Source: Przewalskia tangutica (taxonomy: Eukaryota; Streptophyta; Magnoliopsida; Solanales; Solanaceae). From it: a stretch of 64,000 bases of DNA. Made by a program: the position numbers and the translations under genes. The notes beneath the pieces were generated by a model. It ran no database searches, was not told the origin of the DNA, and saw nothing but the letters and a program-made list of their open reading frames with translations. How positions within the stretch are numbered: the first letter of the stretch is position 1; each line of letters opens with the position of its first letter. The stretch spans positions 48,531,007-48,595,006 of the forward strand of contig CM056732.1 in the NCBI GenBank assembly GCA_029844215.1, given 5' to 3'. Of this stretch, positions 43,935-56,611 are shown piece after piece.

Positions 43935-44720
43935 CCATCCTAATGGAAGCATACCCGTGGGCCACCCATCGTGTCAGTATGTCCAAAGGAAATAACAAGA
44001 TAACAATCATAATGGAAGCATACTCGTGGGCCACCCATCGTGTCAGTATGTCCAAAGCAAATAACAAGATAACACTCCTAATGGAAGATACCCGGCCACC
44101 CATCGCGGTCGATGTCCAAAAGGAAATAACAAGATAATAATCATAGTGGAAGCATACTTTGGGCCACCCATCGTCGGTATGTCCAAAGCAAATAACAAGA
44201 TAGCACTCCTAATGGAAGCATACCCGTGGGCCACCCATCGTGTCAGTATGTCCAAAAGGAAATAACAAGATAACAATCATAATGGAAGCATACTCGTGGG
44301 CCACCCATCGTGTCAGTATGTCCAAAGCAAATAACAAGATAACACTCCTAATGGAAGCATACCCGTGGGCCACCCATCGTGTCAGTATGTCCAAAAGGAA
44401 ATAACAAGATAACAATCATAATGGAAGCATACTCGTGGGCCACCCATCGTGTCGATGTCCAAAGCAAATAACAAGATAGCACTTAATGGAAGCATACCCG
44501 GCCACCCATCGTGTCAGTATGTCCAAAAGGAAATAACAAGATAACAATCATAATGGAAGCATACTCGTGGCCACCCATCGTGTCGTGATGTCCAAAGCAA
44601 ATAACAAGATAACACTCTTAATGGAAGCGTACCCGCCACCCATCGTGTCAGTATGTCCAAAAGGATCGATATAGTGGAAGCATACCCGTGGGCCACCCAT
44701 CGTGTCAGTATGTCCATCAA
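43935..44720 (-). repeat. 68-bp array with dimeric pattern in El-4 LTR
   Basis: Twelve units with gggccacccatcgtgtcag and ggaagcatac. Units alternate between two endings, aaaaggaaataacaagataacaatcat and aaagcaaataacaagataacactc, so the true period is a dimer of about 136 bp. The many short minus-strand frames are repeat translations. Confidence 0.85.
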
Positions 44721-45199
44721 TCAACCAGATAGCCGGCCCTCCAACGAGAGACGCGGTAGCACAGAAATACAACACTTGCACAACAAAGGCTATCACCACA
44801 AGCATAGGCAAGTTCAACATACTCATAGACTTTCATTTTATTACAACAAATCCGGATTTTAACCCCAAGGTACTACGTACTTTAACTCTTTAAAAGATCC
44901 ATTTCTTTCACAAAAAGTCACACGATACCCGTAGTATCAAAATAGAGTAACTATCTTTTTAAGTAAACCAAAACAATTTCCATATCTTCTTTTCGAATAA
45001 ACCAATTTAAGACAAAACCATGACTTCCTTTTTAAACCAATTTAAGACAAAACCATGACTTCCTTTAAAACCAATTTAAGACAAAACCATGCCTTTCTTT
45101 AAAATCAAAACACTTTAATTTCCTCAAGTCTCTTTTCTTTTAGAAAACAAGTTCCTTACTTTGGATTTTAAGAAAAATCAATACTTGTTATTAATGATC

Positions 45200-45365
45200 T
45201 TATTAAAGCAACCATGATCTAGGAAATGTAATATAATTTTGTCTTATCTTAGCTTCTATGCAGATGGAGGTTTCTACTGGTTTTAATATAATTAATTATT
45301 TGTCAATACATTTTCCTTTATTATCGCTGCAGTGGTTTGTTCGATACTTATTCTCATTTCCGAAA
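45200..45365 (-). repeat. conserved 160-bp LTR module (El-4)
   Basis: Reverse complement of the block at 598-758. Confidence 0.7.
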
Positions 45366-46506
45366 TCAATATAACTTATTCCTTTTTAAAACTCAATTAC
45401 CCATTTCTCATAAATGCGGTTTCACAACTTTTTAACACAAACCAAGTCCTTAATATTTCACATCAAGTCATTTATAAGTCAAGTCTCTTATCTTTTAAAA
45501 ATCACAGACCATTTCTTTACCTACATAAAGTTGTTATAACAAACTTCCCATAAAGCCGTTATAACACTTTATGTTTTAAACCAACCAAAATCGTTTAGCA
45601 CACGTACGTCTACCGTACTACATAGTTCACATAATCATGCTAGAAAAGATAGGAAGAGGTTCACATACCTCGCGACGATTATCGACAATTAGCAAAATGC
45701 TCCCAAGTACTATAACCTTGCTAGCCTTTTCCACCCTTCAAGTAGAATACACTACTCGTAGTACTTCAACCTATAAAGGCCACAAAACGTCTATCAACTT
45801 CTCGATCTCTTCGTAGCGCAATTCAAAGCACAAGGTCATAATTCTACGGAAAATTCGGCAGCACCTCCCCCCCCGTAACCACATAAATCTCCTCCTCTAT
45901 CAAGGCCCACTACCAAGCCAACAACTCCAAGGGGGGTTACACGTCTAACCGGACGTGTACAACACTGCCCCACAATAATACTACAAGTCTCATCAGAATA
46001 CACCCAATGTAAATACAGTTCAATTCTTTATAAACATCCTTCCAATATATCTTATACTCAATTCTAAACTACAACAATATGTAATATCCAATTACAATAG
46101 AGGGACATAGATCATTACCTCGATAAGCCCAAAATTATCCAAGATTATAAGTCGATCCTAAGCAACGTTTAGCTCCAATTCCTTACGCTCCAACCCGCTC
46201 CAAGCAACCCTTAGAAGTTTCTAAACAACTTCTCTTAACACTTCATCTAAGCTATGAAGATTTTTCTAGGGCTTCATTTTGCGACTATTGGAATAAAGTA
46301 GTATTTTCGGGCTCTTAGTATTGAAATAACTTTGGAATACTACAAGGGATCTAGGCTAAGGTATTTGGGATAAAAACAATACTTGAAGAAATTTTCTACA
46401 AAGGGGGGGGGGGGGGGATTTCGGACGAGAGCTTCACAAGAGGGGGGTGAATTTTGTGACTTAGAAATATTTAAGAAAGTGATGAAGAAGTCTTGCAACA
46501 AAGGGG

Positions 46507-46514
46507 TATTTATA
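46507..46514 (-). promoter_or_regulatory. TATA box of El-4 3' LTR
   Basis: tatttata after aagggg on the plus strand. Confidence 0.55.
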
Positions 46515-47033
46515 GAGAAATCAATGGCCAAGATCTAGGCAAGTGTGTGGTGTAGATTGGGGACATGTGGGTGTGGATTCTACCAACCACATGTCCACCA
46601 CAAAATTTGGACAAGTGGCTAGCCACTTGTCCACTACCAAACCGTCCAAGGACAAATGTCCTTCACCAATTCGCCACACGCTACGTGGGGTGACACGTGT
46701 CGCCCCCCTACTCGTCCAAAATATTTCATCTTCCAAAAATATCCGTAATTCCAAAAATCCGAAAATAAAGTGGGCCCCATAAAATCGTAAATTTTCCCCG
46801 TGGGCCCAACGTGACCAATTCCGGAAATAAAATTCCATAATTCTCAAATATTCTAAAAAGTCCGAATACCAAATCTGGGAATCAAATTCCCATTAACGAA
46901 CCTTTTTCCTTCACAAAATCCGGAAACTTTTCCGTATAAAAAAAAAATCACATCTTTCTTCCTTTCCAATTTTAATGTCGTATTCTCGTACGTACGTCCT
47001 TATATACATACTCTGGAACTACGGGGTGTAACA

Positions 47034-47048
47034 TTCTTCCCCCCTTAG
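47034..47048 (-). other. El-4 polypurine tract
   Basis: ttcttccccccttag on the plus strand, directly next to the LTR head. The inverted repeat aacattcg / cgaatgtt follows within 20 bp. Confidence 0.85.
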
Positions 47049-48019
47049 AAACATTCGTCCCGAATGTTCCTTCTAAGTCTCCAAAACATACCTGTGCCGG
47101 TATAGTCTTCAATACTATACTTACAAAACCACTTATGCCACACCTGGCCATAATATAACACATGCGCAAAACTCCAATCCAAGCCAACGAGGAATCACCT
47201 CTAACATCACAAAAGCTTCCACCTATGGTCTAAAGGATACTCCTTCAGATCTTCACTACAACAAAATGATCCCTTTTATTCGTTAACACATCGCTCACTC
47301 CTTTCCTTACTCGTCATACCCTTCTCTCGCACACCCGAACTCTCTCTAGTACACGTACCATACTCCGTCATCGCCGGTTTCAAAACCTTCGAGTCACTAC
47401 CTCCAAACTTGGTCTTTTTACTAGCCTCAAATTCCTTTAAGGCCCTTCCCGCCTTCACGATCCGATTCTCGTCGAACGCATCCACGAACTCGCATAACGG
47501 TTACCTAAACTGGGCCTTGCACCTCGTGATCCTACCACCGCGGGACCACATCGAACTGACCCCTTATTCCGGCTGCGGGTTGACCCGCGATCCGCCTCAA
47601 CCCGACCCGCTATCGCGCTAAACTCTCTCGTTCCCGATCCGAACAATCTTACTAATTCACGCCATGAAAGCTACCACTTCTATCTCAAACTACCCATGGA
47701 ATTATCACACAAAACTCCACGTATACTATGCACTCCGACAAAGATTAACCGTAAAGTCTTTTACTCAAGCGACACTTACATCTAAGGTCTCAACTGTAAA
47801 AAATTCTAAGGTTCACAATTGTCTCATCCCCAGACTTACCCTTTTCCTCTAACCAGGCTTCTAAATCATATTTTACCACAATCCAACCAAACATCATACT
47901 AAACACATCATCATAACATCAAAACAAACTAGTCTCTAGAGGGTTAAGGATATACCTGAAAATCAAATAGGCGGTTCAAAGGACTGCTAAAACTGGGAAC
48001 TTCCACCGCGACTGCCGTG
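47049..48019 (-). other. El-4 spacer with possible conserved ORF
   Basis: Between gag and polypurine tract, with no pol domain. The minus-strand frame 47276-47485 reads MDAFDENRIVKAGRALKEFEA, then a basic and Ser-rich stretch; upstream the frame 47455-47646 overlaps it. The El-2 counterpart is at about 22950-23120, and the first residues recur in El-5. It might be a short accessory ORF of the non-autonomous lineage; I do not recognise it. The cgggttgacccgcgatcc spacer block is at about 47575. Confidence 0.5.
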
Positions 48020-49234
48020 GATCACAATGTATGAACATCCCGCCTAGCTATGGAAGGTGAAGAACCTACAACCGATCCAGTAGTCTGTGCTATCCCACTG
48101 AGTGCCACCTCCGTCTGGACGGTTTCTGCAAATGGCCCTGCTGGCCGCATGTAAAACAAACTCCCAAACTAGCACGACACTCCCCACAATGGAGCCTACC
48201 ACAACGGTCACAACGAGGTAGGGGTGGCTTCATCCGTTAACACCGCTTCCTCAAAATCTGAACCTCGAGCCCACGACCGCTCTCGAATACTCCCGACGCC
48301 TCAAGGCGCGGAGGACCACTCAATCGGATGAGGTATACATTCGATCGCCGCGAGGCCGCCTCGAAAGTTACCAAAGGACCTCGCTGCTTCGCCTCTTACG
48401 CTGATCATGGTCTCTACGCCGGCCTCTACGTTCCTCCATCCTCGCATAAGCTCAGATACGGCAATGTCCATGCCCGGTGAAGAGCTACACCGAGCAAGAC
48501 TACGCCAAGTAGTCATCGAGCCCGTGACGTGGCGGTGCACTCGCCCTCCATATTTGCCACTAACGCAGGACATATCGAGCCAACGAGTCGAACTCACATT
48601 GTACTCAACCGCACGCCTCTCTCGCCTCAAAGATCGTAAATCTGTCCGCCTGCTCTCCTCATCTACGAGGCAAGAAATGGCCGAGAAATGCCTCCGAGAA
48701 CTCGTCCCCAAACACCGGAGGCGCATGCTCCCGACACCTCCCACGAATCAAACCACGATCGCAGATCACGCAGCCGATGCGAACCTAAGACCACCGACTC
48801 GGTCTCCAAGCCTCGATCACTCATGATCCATCAGAATCGCTTGATGAACTCCTCGCGATCATCCTCGTGCCTCGACCGTAGAACTCGGGTGGACTACAAC
48901 TCGAAGTCCCGGTCTCCAACTATCAGCTCGGGGTGCACTCACGGCATTTCACCGCTCTCCGTGGCCCTCAAATCTCGCCATAAACCTAACTAGTAATCGG
49001 GTCATCTCCTTGTAACCCATATCGTGCGTTCTCGCCGTGGATCGAGGCTCGATATCGTTGCCTCAAGCAGCTACCGCCGCTTCTAAATCGCTGGGCTGGC
49101 GGCATCGTAGAATTCGCCGTCTCGCAGCACCACTTCGTAAGGATCGGTCTGCCCACGTAACCCTTCTCGCTCTACTCGCAGCCTCCTCTCGCCGCTTTGC
49201 CCTTCTTCGGGCCTCGTTGCTTTGCGCGAGGCAT
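48020..49234 (-). pseudogene. gag: El-4 gag (frames broken)
   Basis: Start codon complement at 49232-49234 (gaggcat), with an acceptor-like stretch upstream. N-terminal basic part near 49200-49070. The frame 48301-48744 shows capsid-domain words (DLRSLRRERRAVEYNV, SSTRWLDMSCVSGKYGGRVHRHVTG, GMDIAVSELM) in the right order, ending in RSFGNFRGGLAA. The zinc knuckle at about 48120-48215 reads CDRCGRLHCGECR and then CFTCGQQGH on the minus strand, nearly intact. The gene lies alone: no protease or reverse transcriptase follows. Frame changes often coincide with shortened CAG/CTG motifs. Confidence 0.75.
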
Positions 49235-49421
49235 AATCGGTACATGAGAATACGCTGAGAGGAGTCCAACTCATAACACGCATCTAAGGCACGATCTCGT
49301 AATGAGAAGAATGGAAACCAATCCTAAATATCCGTAGCCTCCCGATTATAGATGTGGTGCACAACACACCGATAATCAAGACTTACTAGACACCTGCGTA
49401 GACACTTTCCGAGGATTAATC

Positions 49422-49433
49422 GCTTCGATACCA
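49422..49433 (-). other. El-4 primer-binding site, altered
   Basis: gcttcgatacca on the plus strand, where intact copies read gctctgatacca. The adjoining LTR end starts at 49438. Confidence 0.8.
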
Positions 49434-49437
49434 CTTT

Positions 49438-49795
49438 TGTCACGACGACCCCGCCCGTGATCGTGCCTTACCCCGAACCCTAGTGATACAACATCGAGAA
49501 AATCAGCGAAATAAAAACTTACACATGAAACAAGATATACAATAAGAAAAATAGACTAACCAAAACGGCCACCTTTCTCAAGATATATATAAATGATTAA
49601 ACTCAACAGCTACATCATTTTTTCAAACCCCGCCCACAACAAGATTACATGCACCTCTAAGAGTTTTTATAACAACTATGACGGACAGTGGCCCCGCCAT
49701 ACCCACGAATGTACAAGAACCTACACTCGTGGAAACATACCAAAAGATAAGCCTCCGAGAAACGGAGCTTCCCAATACGCTGAATCAGGATCCTA
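49438..49795 (-). mobile_element. El-4 5' LTR, visible part
   Basis: Starts tgtcacgacgacc and matches 43281-43640, with many CAG/CTG and CCGG motifs shortened. It is cut at tcagga|tccta by El-5. The rest of this LTR is not seen before the window end. Confidence 0.85.
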
Positions 49796-50439
49796 TGTCA
49801 CGACCAACCTGCCCGTGGATCGTGCCTTACCCGGCACCCAAGTAGACATACATCGAGTAACCATGAATATAAAACAAGACATGAAACAATATAGAATGAG
49901 AAGCAGTTTATCCAAGAAAAGACGCTTAACGGCATGTATATATACATGTTTGAACAAGCATCCCTTTTACAAACTCGCCACAACAAGATTACATGCACTT
50001 AAGAATGTTATAATAACAACTATGACGGACAGTGGCCTCGCCATACCCTGAATGTACAAGAACCTACAACTCGGAAACATACCAAAAGATAAGCCTCCGA
50101 GAAACTGAGCTTCCCAATACGAATCGTGATCCTATGAGCGAGGATCAACAATCGTGTACTTACCTGCGGCATGAACGCAGCCCCGAAGGAGGTCGATAAC
50201 AGTACCAAGTATGTGAAATCAAAATATCAAAATGAAATCATAATAGTCTATATAAAAAGAAGACATATATGATAACAAAACTACGCTCATAACATAAAAG
50301 CGATCATATCGATCTGTGACTTACGCCTCAAAGTCATCCTCATGCCCGTGGAACTCCTTCATCACCGCTAGCCTAGGTATAAATCGCGTGATATGTATAA
50401 CATGTCTCGCCCATCTCATGGACTCGGTGTCGGATCGTA

Positions 50440-50830
50440 TGGAATACATTCGGCCCATCTCATGGACTTCGGTATCGTGAAATACATTCGGTTCATCCCA
50501 TGAACTCGGTGTCGTGTGAAATACATTCCTGCTCATCCCATGAACTCGGTGTCGGGTGAAATACATTCCGCTCATCCTGAATGCGTGTCGAGTGAAATAC
50601 ATTCGGTTCATCCCGTGAACGCGTGTCGAGTGAAATACATTCCTGCTCATCCTACGAACGCGGTGTCGAGTGAAATACATTCCCGGTTCATCCCATGAAC
50701 GCGGTGTCGAGTGAAATACATTCCCGGTTCATCCCATGAACGCGGTGTCGAGTGAAATACATTCCCGGTTCATCCCATGAACGCGGTGTCGAGTGAAATA
50801 CATTCCCGGTTCATCCCATGAACTCGGTAT
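50440..50830 (-). repeat. 41-bp array, about 10 units, El-5 3' LTR
   Basis: Units contain gtgtcgagtgaaatacattc and cggttcatcccatgaacg. The last four are nearly identical; earlier ones are shortened at CCCGG and CCTG. The other LTR of El-5 has about six units (56085-56315). Confidence 0.85.
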
Positions 50831-51131
50831 AGAATCGCCCTTAACATTTAAACGCTCTTTTAAGACAGATTAAGATAATACCATGCTTTCCTTTTAAATC
50901 AACTAAGGCAATATTATGCCCTCCTTTTTAAACCAAAACACTTTCCTTTTTAAAGTCAAGTAACAATATTCTTTTCAAAAGTTCAAGTTGCATAATTTCA
51001 AATACTCCAGTTTCTTATTTTCGAAAGATTCATAGATCATAGTCTTAATCACTTAATAACATAATTCTCTTTTAGAACAATTAGAGTAACATATGCCTTA
51101 TGTGTGAGTAGGTTATTCTTTGTTTATAACA

Positions 51132-51303
51132 ATCTTATTAAAGCAGCCATGATCTAGGAAATGTAATACAATTTTGTCTTATCTTAGCTTCTATGCAGAT
51201 GGAAGTTTCTACTGGTTTTAATATAATTACTTATTTGTCAATACATTTTCCTTTATTAACGCTGCAGTGGTTCGTTCGATACTTATTCTCATTTCCGAAA
51301 TCA
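51132..51303 (-). repeat. conserved 160-bp LTR module (El-5 3' LTR)
   Basis: Reverse complement of the block at 598-758. Confidence 0.7.
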
Positions 51304-52440
51304 GTAAAACATTATTCTTTAAAAACCAAGTACTCATTACTTACGAATGAGGTTTCACACTTTTTAACAAAATTCATATCAATTCAATTAAGTAAACCGT
51401 TCCTTTTATCTCTCTTAAGTCGTTATACCTAACTTCCCATAAAGCTAGTATAACTCTTAAGCTTTCAAAAACCAAGTATTACTCTTCTTTCAAAAACGAT
51501 TCTTAATTCTTTTGAAATACTTCAAGATTCTTATTATTTAAAACTCAAGTCAAAAGACATCGAAGTAAAACCACGTTCAGTTAACACACGCACGTCCGTG
51601 CACTATATATATTCTTTTAAAATATCATGCTCAAGAGGATAGGAAGAATCACATACCTCGCGACGATTATCGACAATTAGCAAAACGCTCCAAAGTATTC
51701 TAACCTTGCTCGCCTTTTCCACCCTTTCAGTAGACCACGCTACTCGAAGAATTTCAACCTATAACGGTCATATAAGTCTATCAACGTCTAGACTACTCTG
51801 TAGAATATTCTAAGCAGAAGGTTCTTATTGCTAAGGAAAATCGGCAAGACTTCCTACCACAAAATACACAAGTCATCAGAATACAAATCCTATGTAAGTA
51901 CAGTTCAATTCTCTTCTTACATACCTTCCTTGTATATAACTTATACTCAATTATACACTTCTATAATATGTAATCTCCAATTACAATAGAAGGACAAGAT
52001 TATTTACCTCGATAAGCCCAAAATTATCCAAGATATAAGTCGATCCTGAGCAAGGTTTAGCTCCTATTCTGTACGCTCCAATACGCTCCAAGAAACCCTT
52101 AGAAGTTCTACACAACTTCTACTTAATACTTCAACCAACTACGAAGATTTCCCAGGGTTTCGTTTAGTGACTAATGGAAGTATAGTAGTATTTTTCCGGG
52201 CTTTTAGTATAGATGTGACTTTGGAATACTACAAGGTATTTGGGCCAAGGTATTTTGGAATAGTAAAAATACTAGGGGAATACTTTTCTACCAAGGGGGG
52301 GGGGGGTATTTCACGAGAACAACTAGGAAAGGGGGTTTCGCCAGGCCTCACAGGGGAGGAGGTTGGACGAGCTTCAAGAGGAGGAAGGATTTAAGACTTA
52401 GAAATTATTTTGTGGATGAAGAAGTCTTCAACTAAGGGGG

Positions 52441-52448
52441 TATTTATA
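52441..52448 (-). promoter_or_regulatory. TATA box of El-5 3' LTR
   Basis: tatttata after a G run on the plus strand. Confidence 0.55.
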
Positions 52449-52854
52449 GGACTACCAAGGGCCAAGATTAAGGCAAGTGGAGGGCAAGTGGAGGGTGGGG
52501 ATTTGCACATGTGTACCTTATCCATCTACTCCAAAAATATCACAAAAATATCCTACCTAACCTTGACCAATGTTCAAGGCAAAAACGTGCCAAGATTTGC
52601 CCTCAATTGCCGTCCACTTGAGGGTGACAAGTGTCGCCCTCTCGTTGGTCCAAAATATTTCATCTCTCAGAAAAATCCGCAAAAATAATAAATGTCGCAA
52701 CCGTAATTTTCCCTTCGCAAGGTTCGGAAAACTTTTCGTCGGAAAACAATTCTTTTCGCTAGTTGTGCACAATTTCGTCCCTTATGCCTACTTAAGGCTT
52801 GAACTTTTGTACGTACGCCCTTAAGTACATACTCTGGAAATACGGGGTATAACA

Positions 52855-52869
52855 TTCTCCCCTCCTTAG
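52855..52869 (-). other. El-5 polypurine tract
   Basis: ttctcccctccttag on the plus strand, next to the LTR head; the aacattcg / cgaatgtt inverted repeat follows. Confidence 0.88.
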
Positions 52870-53117
52870 AAACATTCGTCCCGAATGTTCCTTCTCAAGA
52901 CAGATAACGATGAAGTTCCTCTTAACTTAAACAAGTTGCCAATGCCACACCTGGCCGCAAAATAACACACGCGCTAATACTTAATTCAAGTCCACGAGGA
53001 ATCACCTCTAGCATTACAAAAGCTCCCACCCACGGTCTAAAAGATATTCCATTCGCACCTTTTATTCACAAAAGAAATGATCACTTCTATTCTCTTAACA
53101 CATGTTCACTTCTTCCC

Positions 53118-53475
53118 TTACTCGTCGTACCCTATTGCTGTCATTGCCTCAGTTTCCAAAATCTCAGGGTTACTATCTCCAACTTGGTCATCATTAACTG
53201 GGAACACTCTGGATGGATCCCCGATACTTTTCTGAACATATCCACATCCTGCTGGATCAAGTACGGACCAACTATATGAACCTTGCCAACATCGAACCAA
53301 TCGACCGGCAATCCTACACTTCCGCCCATACAAGGCTTCACAAGGCGATATCCGAATACTAAAATGGTAGCTATATAATACTCACTCAACAAGAGGCAAA
53401 TAATCCTCACAGCTACCCCTGAAACCAAAACACCGGCCCGTAACCTATCCTCCAACTCTTTCAAGTCCATTTCCG
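53118..53475 (-). pseudogene. pol: El-5 integrase remnant
   Basis: The minus-strand frame 53141-53470 shows LVKPCMGGSVGLPVDWFDVGKVHIVGPYLIQQDVD, then IHPECSQLMMTKLEIVT. The first part is the integrase C-terminal region after the YEALYG motif, with VDWFDVGK and GPYLIQQDVD matching El-1 at about 4150-4235. An additional GDPSRVFPVNDDQVGDS segment lies in frame 53118-53333. Everything between gag and this scrap is spacer, so reverse transcriptase, RNase H and protease are missing, as in El-1. El-5 therefore depends on proteins from another element. Confidence 0.7.
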
Positions 53476-54002
53476 GCCTTCACGATCTGATTTTTAGTCG
53501 AACACATCCACGAACTCGTACAACGGTCATCTAAACTTGGGCCTAGCGCCCTTATGATCCTACCACCTGGCGGGACCACCACGAACTGACCCCACCACAT
53601 TACAGGCCGCGGGTTGACCCGCGATCGGTCCTCGACCCGACCCGCTATCGCGCCAAACTCTTGTTCCCCCGATCCGGAACAATCTCACTAATCAAGTCAC
53701 GAAAACCTAGTGGTCCCCTCAGCTCAACTACCCTCTTTCATTTCGTACCACTCGGGGACTTATCACACAAATATATCCCACGTATACTATGCACCCCGAT
53801 AAAGGTCAAACATAAAAATAAATCTTTTACTCAAGATGGCCTCGCATCTAAGGTCTCTACGTATAATATTCTAAGGCTCACAATTTACCTGTCCCCCAAT
53901 CTTACCCTTCTAACTAACCATGTTTTCTAAACACAATTTTAACATAATGCTATCTGAACATAATACTTAGCACTTCATCATAACATCAACGCATACTAGT
54001 CT
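53476..54002 (-). other. El-5 spacer
   Basis: Includes the cgggttgacccgcgatcgg block (about 53610) and sequence like 3392-3800 of El-1 in reverse. No pol domain; the 89-aa plus-strand frame (53661-53930) is antisense. Confidence 0.55.
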
Positions 54003-55248
54003 CTAGAGGGGTAAGAATATACATGTATTATCTGCTTCATTTTTCCTTAGTCGCTTTAATCCTAATCCTGCCCTGCCGGGCGCATAGCTATAGAAGGCGA
54101 TGAACTCGCCATCGACCCGTAGGGTCGCTATTCTCGCCTGCATTCTCCCATGAGCACGACTCTCGTCACATGACCACGGCGCGCAGTGAAACAAGCACCG
54201 AAAGACGACATTCTCGGATGATGCTCGCCACATCGCGCACACCGAGGGGACATGAATCTGGCGAGAACCCATGTATATCTCAGAACTAAGCCCCGAGCTC
54301 ACCAGCTCGAATACCCGAACGCCCGAAGACCGCGGAGGACCACTCGTCTGGCGAGGTACATAACTAGCTGGCACGAGGCGGTCCGCCGAAAGTTACCAAA
54401 GGACCCCGCTGCCCGCCCTCTTCGATCTCGGTCATTCCGCTGACCTCTTCGCCTCGCACTCCAGTGCATAAGCCTACGCGGCAATGTCCATGCTCTACCA
54501 AGAGCTACACCAACAAGCCTCGCTAAGTAGTCATCGAGTCGGTGGCGTGGCGGTGTACTCATCCTCCATATCGCCACTAACGCGGGACATACCGAGCCAA
54601 TGAGTCGAACTCCACGTTGTACTCCGAATCAGACGCCGGCCCGCCTCAACGCTCAAAAATCTGTCCCGAGCCCTTCTCATCTGTGAGGCAAGAAATGTGC
54701 AAGAAATGCCCCGAGAACTCGCCCCATACACTGAAATGCATACTCTCCCGACATCTCCCACGAATCAAACCACGATCGCAGATCACGCACGATGCGAACC
54801 TAAGACCACCGACTCGGTCTCCAAGCTCGATCACTCTCATGATCTCACAGAATCGCTTGGATGAACTCCTGCGGATCATCCTCGTGCCTCGACCGTAGAA
54901 CTCGGCGAACTACAACTCGAAAGTCCTCGTAGCCTCAAACTATCGATCGGGTGAACCATGGGTACTAATGAATCGAACCACGATCCAAATATCCTCATGT
55001 TCGCCACGATCTGCCGCGAATCGGGCCATCTCTTTGTACCTTAACTCCTCTCGCTTCCAGCCGGACCGAGGCTCAGTATCGTGGTCTCGGCAGCCACTGC
55101 CGCGCTCTAAACTCATTGGCCGGGCGGCCGCAAAACTCGCCGTCAAGCACTATCTCGTAATGACCGGCTCGCACTGCATTCTCTCTCAGAACCTACTAGC
55201 AGCCTCCTCTGTCTTGCCCATCCGCCGGGTTGCCTTTGCGCGAGGCAT
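54003..55248 (-). pseudogene. gag: El-5 gag (frames broken)
   Basis: Start codon complement at 55246-55248 (gaggcat), preceded on the minus strand by a pyrimidine-rich stretch. Capsid-domain words: GRCRESMHFSVWGEFSGHFLHIS (54646-54879), RRARDRFLSVEAGRR (54531-54761), HRLDDYLARLVGVA and AAGSFGNFRRTA (54299-54577). The zinc-knuckle region at about 54180-54270 is heavily altered (CAMWRASSENVVFRCLFHCAP). The order agrees with El-3 and El-4. Each domain lies in a different frame, so no continuous product can be made as read. Confidence 0.75.
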
Positions 55249-55433
55249 AATCGTAAAACGAAATCGTCGAGGGTCCAACTTATAACATGGCTCTAAGGCA
55301 CGATCTCAGAATGAGAAAACTGGAAACCAATCCTAAATGTCTTGCAGCCTCCTGATTATAGATGTGGTGCACAACACATCGATAATCAAGACTCTACTAG
55401 ACACGGTCTGTAGACACTTTCCGAGGATTAACT

Positions 55434-55445
55434 GCTCTGATACCA
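55434..55445 (-). other. El-5 primer-binding site (tRNA-iMet)
   Basis: gctctgatacca on the plus strand, the intact complement of tggtatcagagc. The LTR end starts at 55450. Confidence 0.93.
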
Positions 55446-56084
55446 CTTTTGTCACGACCCGAACCTGCCCGTGGATCGTGCCTTACCCGCACCCAGTAGA
55501 CATACATCGAGTAACCGGAATATAAAACAAGACATGAAACAATATAGAATGAGAACAGCTTTATCCAAGAAAAGACGCTTTACGGCATGTATATATACAT
55601 GTTTGAACAGTTACATCCTTTTACAAACTCGCCCACAACAAAGATTACATGCACTTAAGAATGTTATAACAACTATGACGACAGGCTCGCCATACCCTCG
55701 AATGTACAAGAACACAAATCGTGAAACATACCAAAAGATAAGCCTCGAGAAACGGAGCTTCCTAATACGCTGAATCGTGATCCTATGGCGAGGATCAACA
55801 ATCGTGTACTCTACTGCGGCGTGAACGCACCTCAAGGAGGTCGACAACAGTACCAAGTATGTGAAATCAAAATATCAAATGAAATCATAATAGTCTATAT
55901 AAAAACAAAGACATATATGATAACAAAACTACGATTCATAACATAAAAGCGGTCATGTCAAGTCGTGACTCACGCCTCAAAGTCATCCTCACGCGTGGAA
56001 CTCCTTCATCACGCCGACGGTCTAGGTATAAATCGCGTGATACGTATAACATGTCTCGGCCCATCATGGACTGGTGTCGGATCG

Positions 56085-56315
56085 TATGGAATACATTCCG
56101 GTCCATCTCACGGACTCCTGTGATCGTGAATACATTCCCGGTTCATCCCATGAACTCGTGTCGTGTAAATACATTCCTGCTCATCCCATGAACTCGGTCG
56201 TGAAATACATTCCGGCTCATCCTACGAACGCGTGTCGAGTGAAATACATTCCCGCTCATCCTGTGAACGCGTGTCGAGTGAAATACATTCCCGGTTCATC
56301 CCATGAACGCGGTAT
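56085..56315 (-). repeat. 41-bp array, about 6 units, El-5 5' LTR
   Basis: Same unit as 50440-50830, with fewer copies and more shortened CCGG/CTG motifs. Confidence 0.85.
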
Positions 56316-56611
56316 AGAATCGACCTTAACATTTAAACGCTCTTTTAAGACAGATTAAGATAATACCATGCTTTCCTTTTAAATCAACTAAGGCAATATT
56401 ATGCCCTCCTTTTTAAACCAAAACACTTTCCTTTTTAAAGTCAAGTAACAATATTCTTTTCAAAAGTTCAAGTTGCATAATTTCAAATACTCCAGTTTCT
56501 TATTTTCAAAAGATTCATAGATCATAGTCTTAATCACTTAATAACATAATTCTCTTTTAGAACAATTAGAGTAACATATGCCTTATGTGTGAGTAGGTTA
56601 TTCTTTGTTTA

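Larger units (their letters stand above)
43281..47033 (-). mobile_element. El-4 3' LTR (3,753 bp)
   Basis: From tgtcacgaccc (tail, 43281) to ggggtgtaaca (head, 47033). The head is of the El-2 type. Contains a 68-bp tandem array (43935-44720), the conserved module (45200-45365) and a minus-strand TATA at 46507-46514. The head adjoins the polypurine tract of El-4. Confidence 0.92.
49796..52854 (-). mobile_element. El-5 3' LTR (3,059 bp)
   Basis: From tgtcacgacc at 49796 to ggggtataaca at 52854. Contains a 41-bp array (50440-50830), the conserved module (51132-51303), a donor-like gag|gtaa in reverse at about 52006 and a TATA at 52441-52448. Inserted in the El-4 5' LTR. Confidence 0.92.

Noticed and set aside
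49593..50051. 152-aa plus-strand frame
   Set aside because: Runs antisense across the junction of two minus-strand LTRs; no domain.
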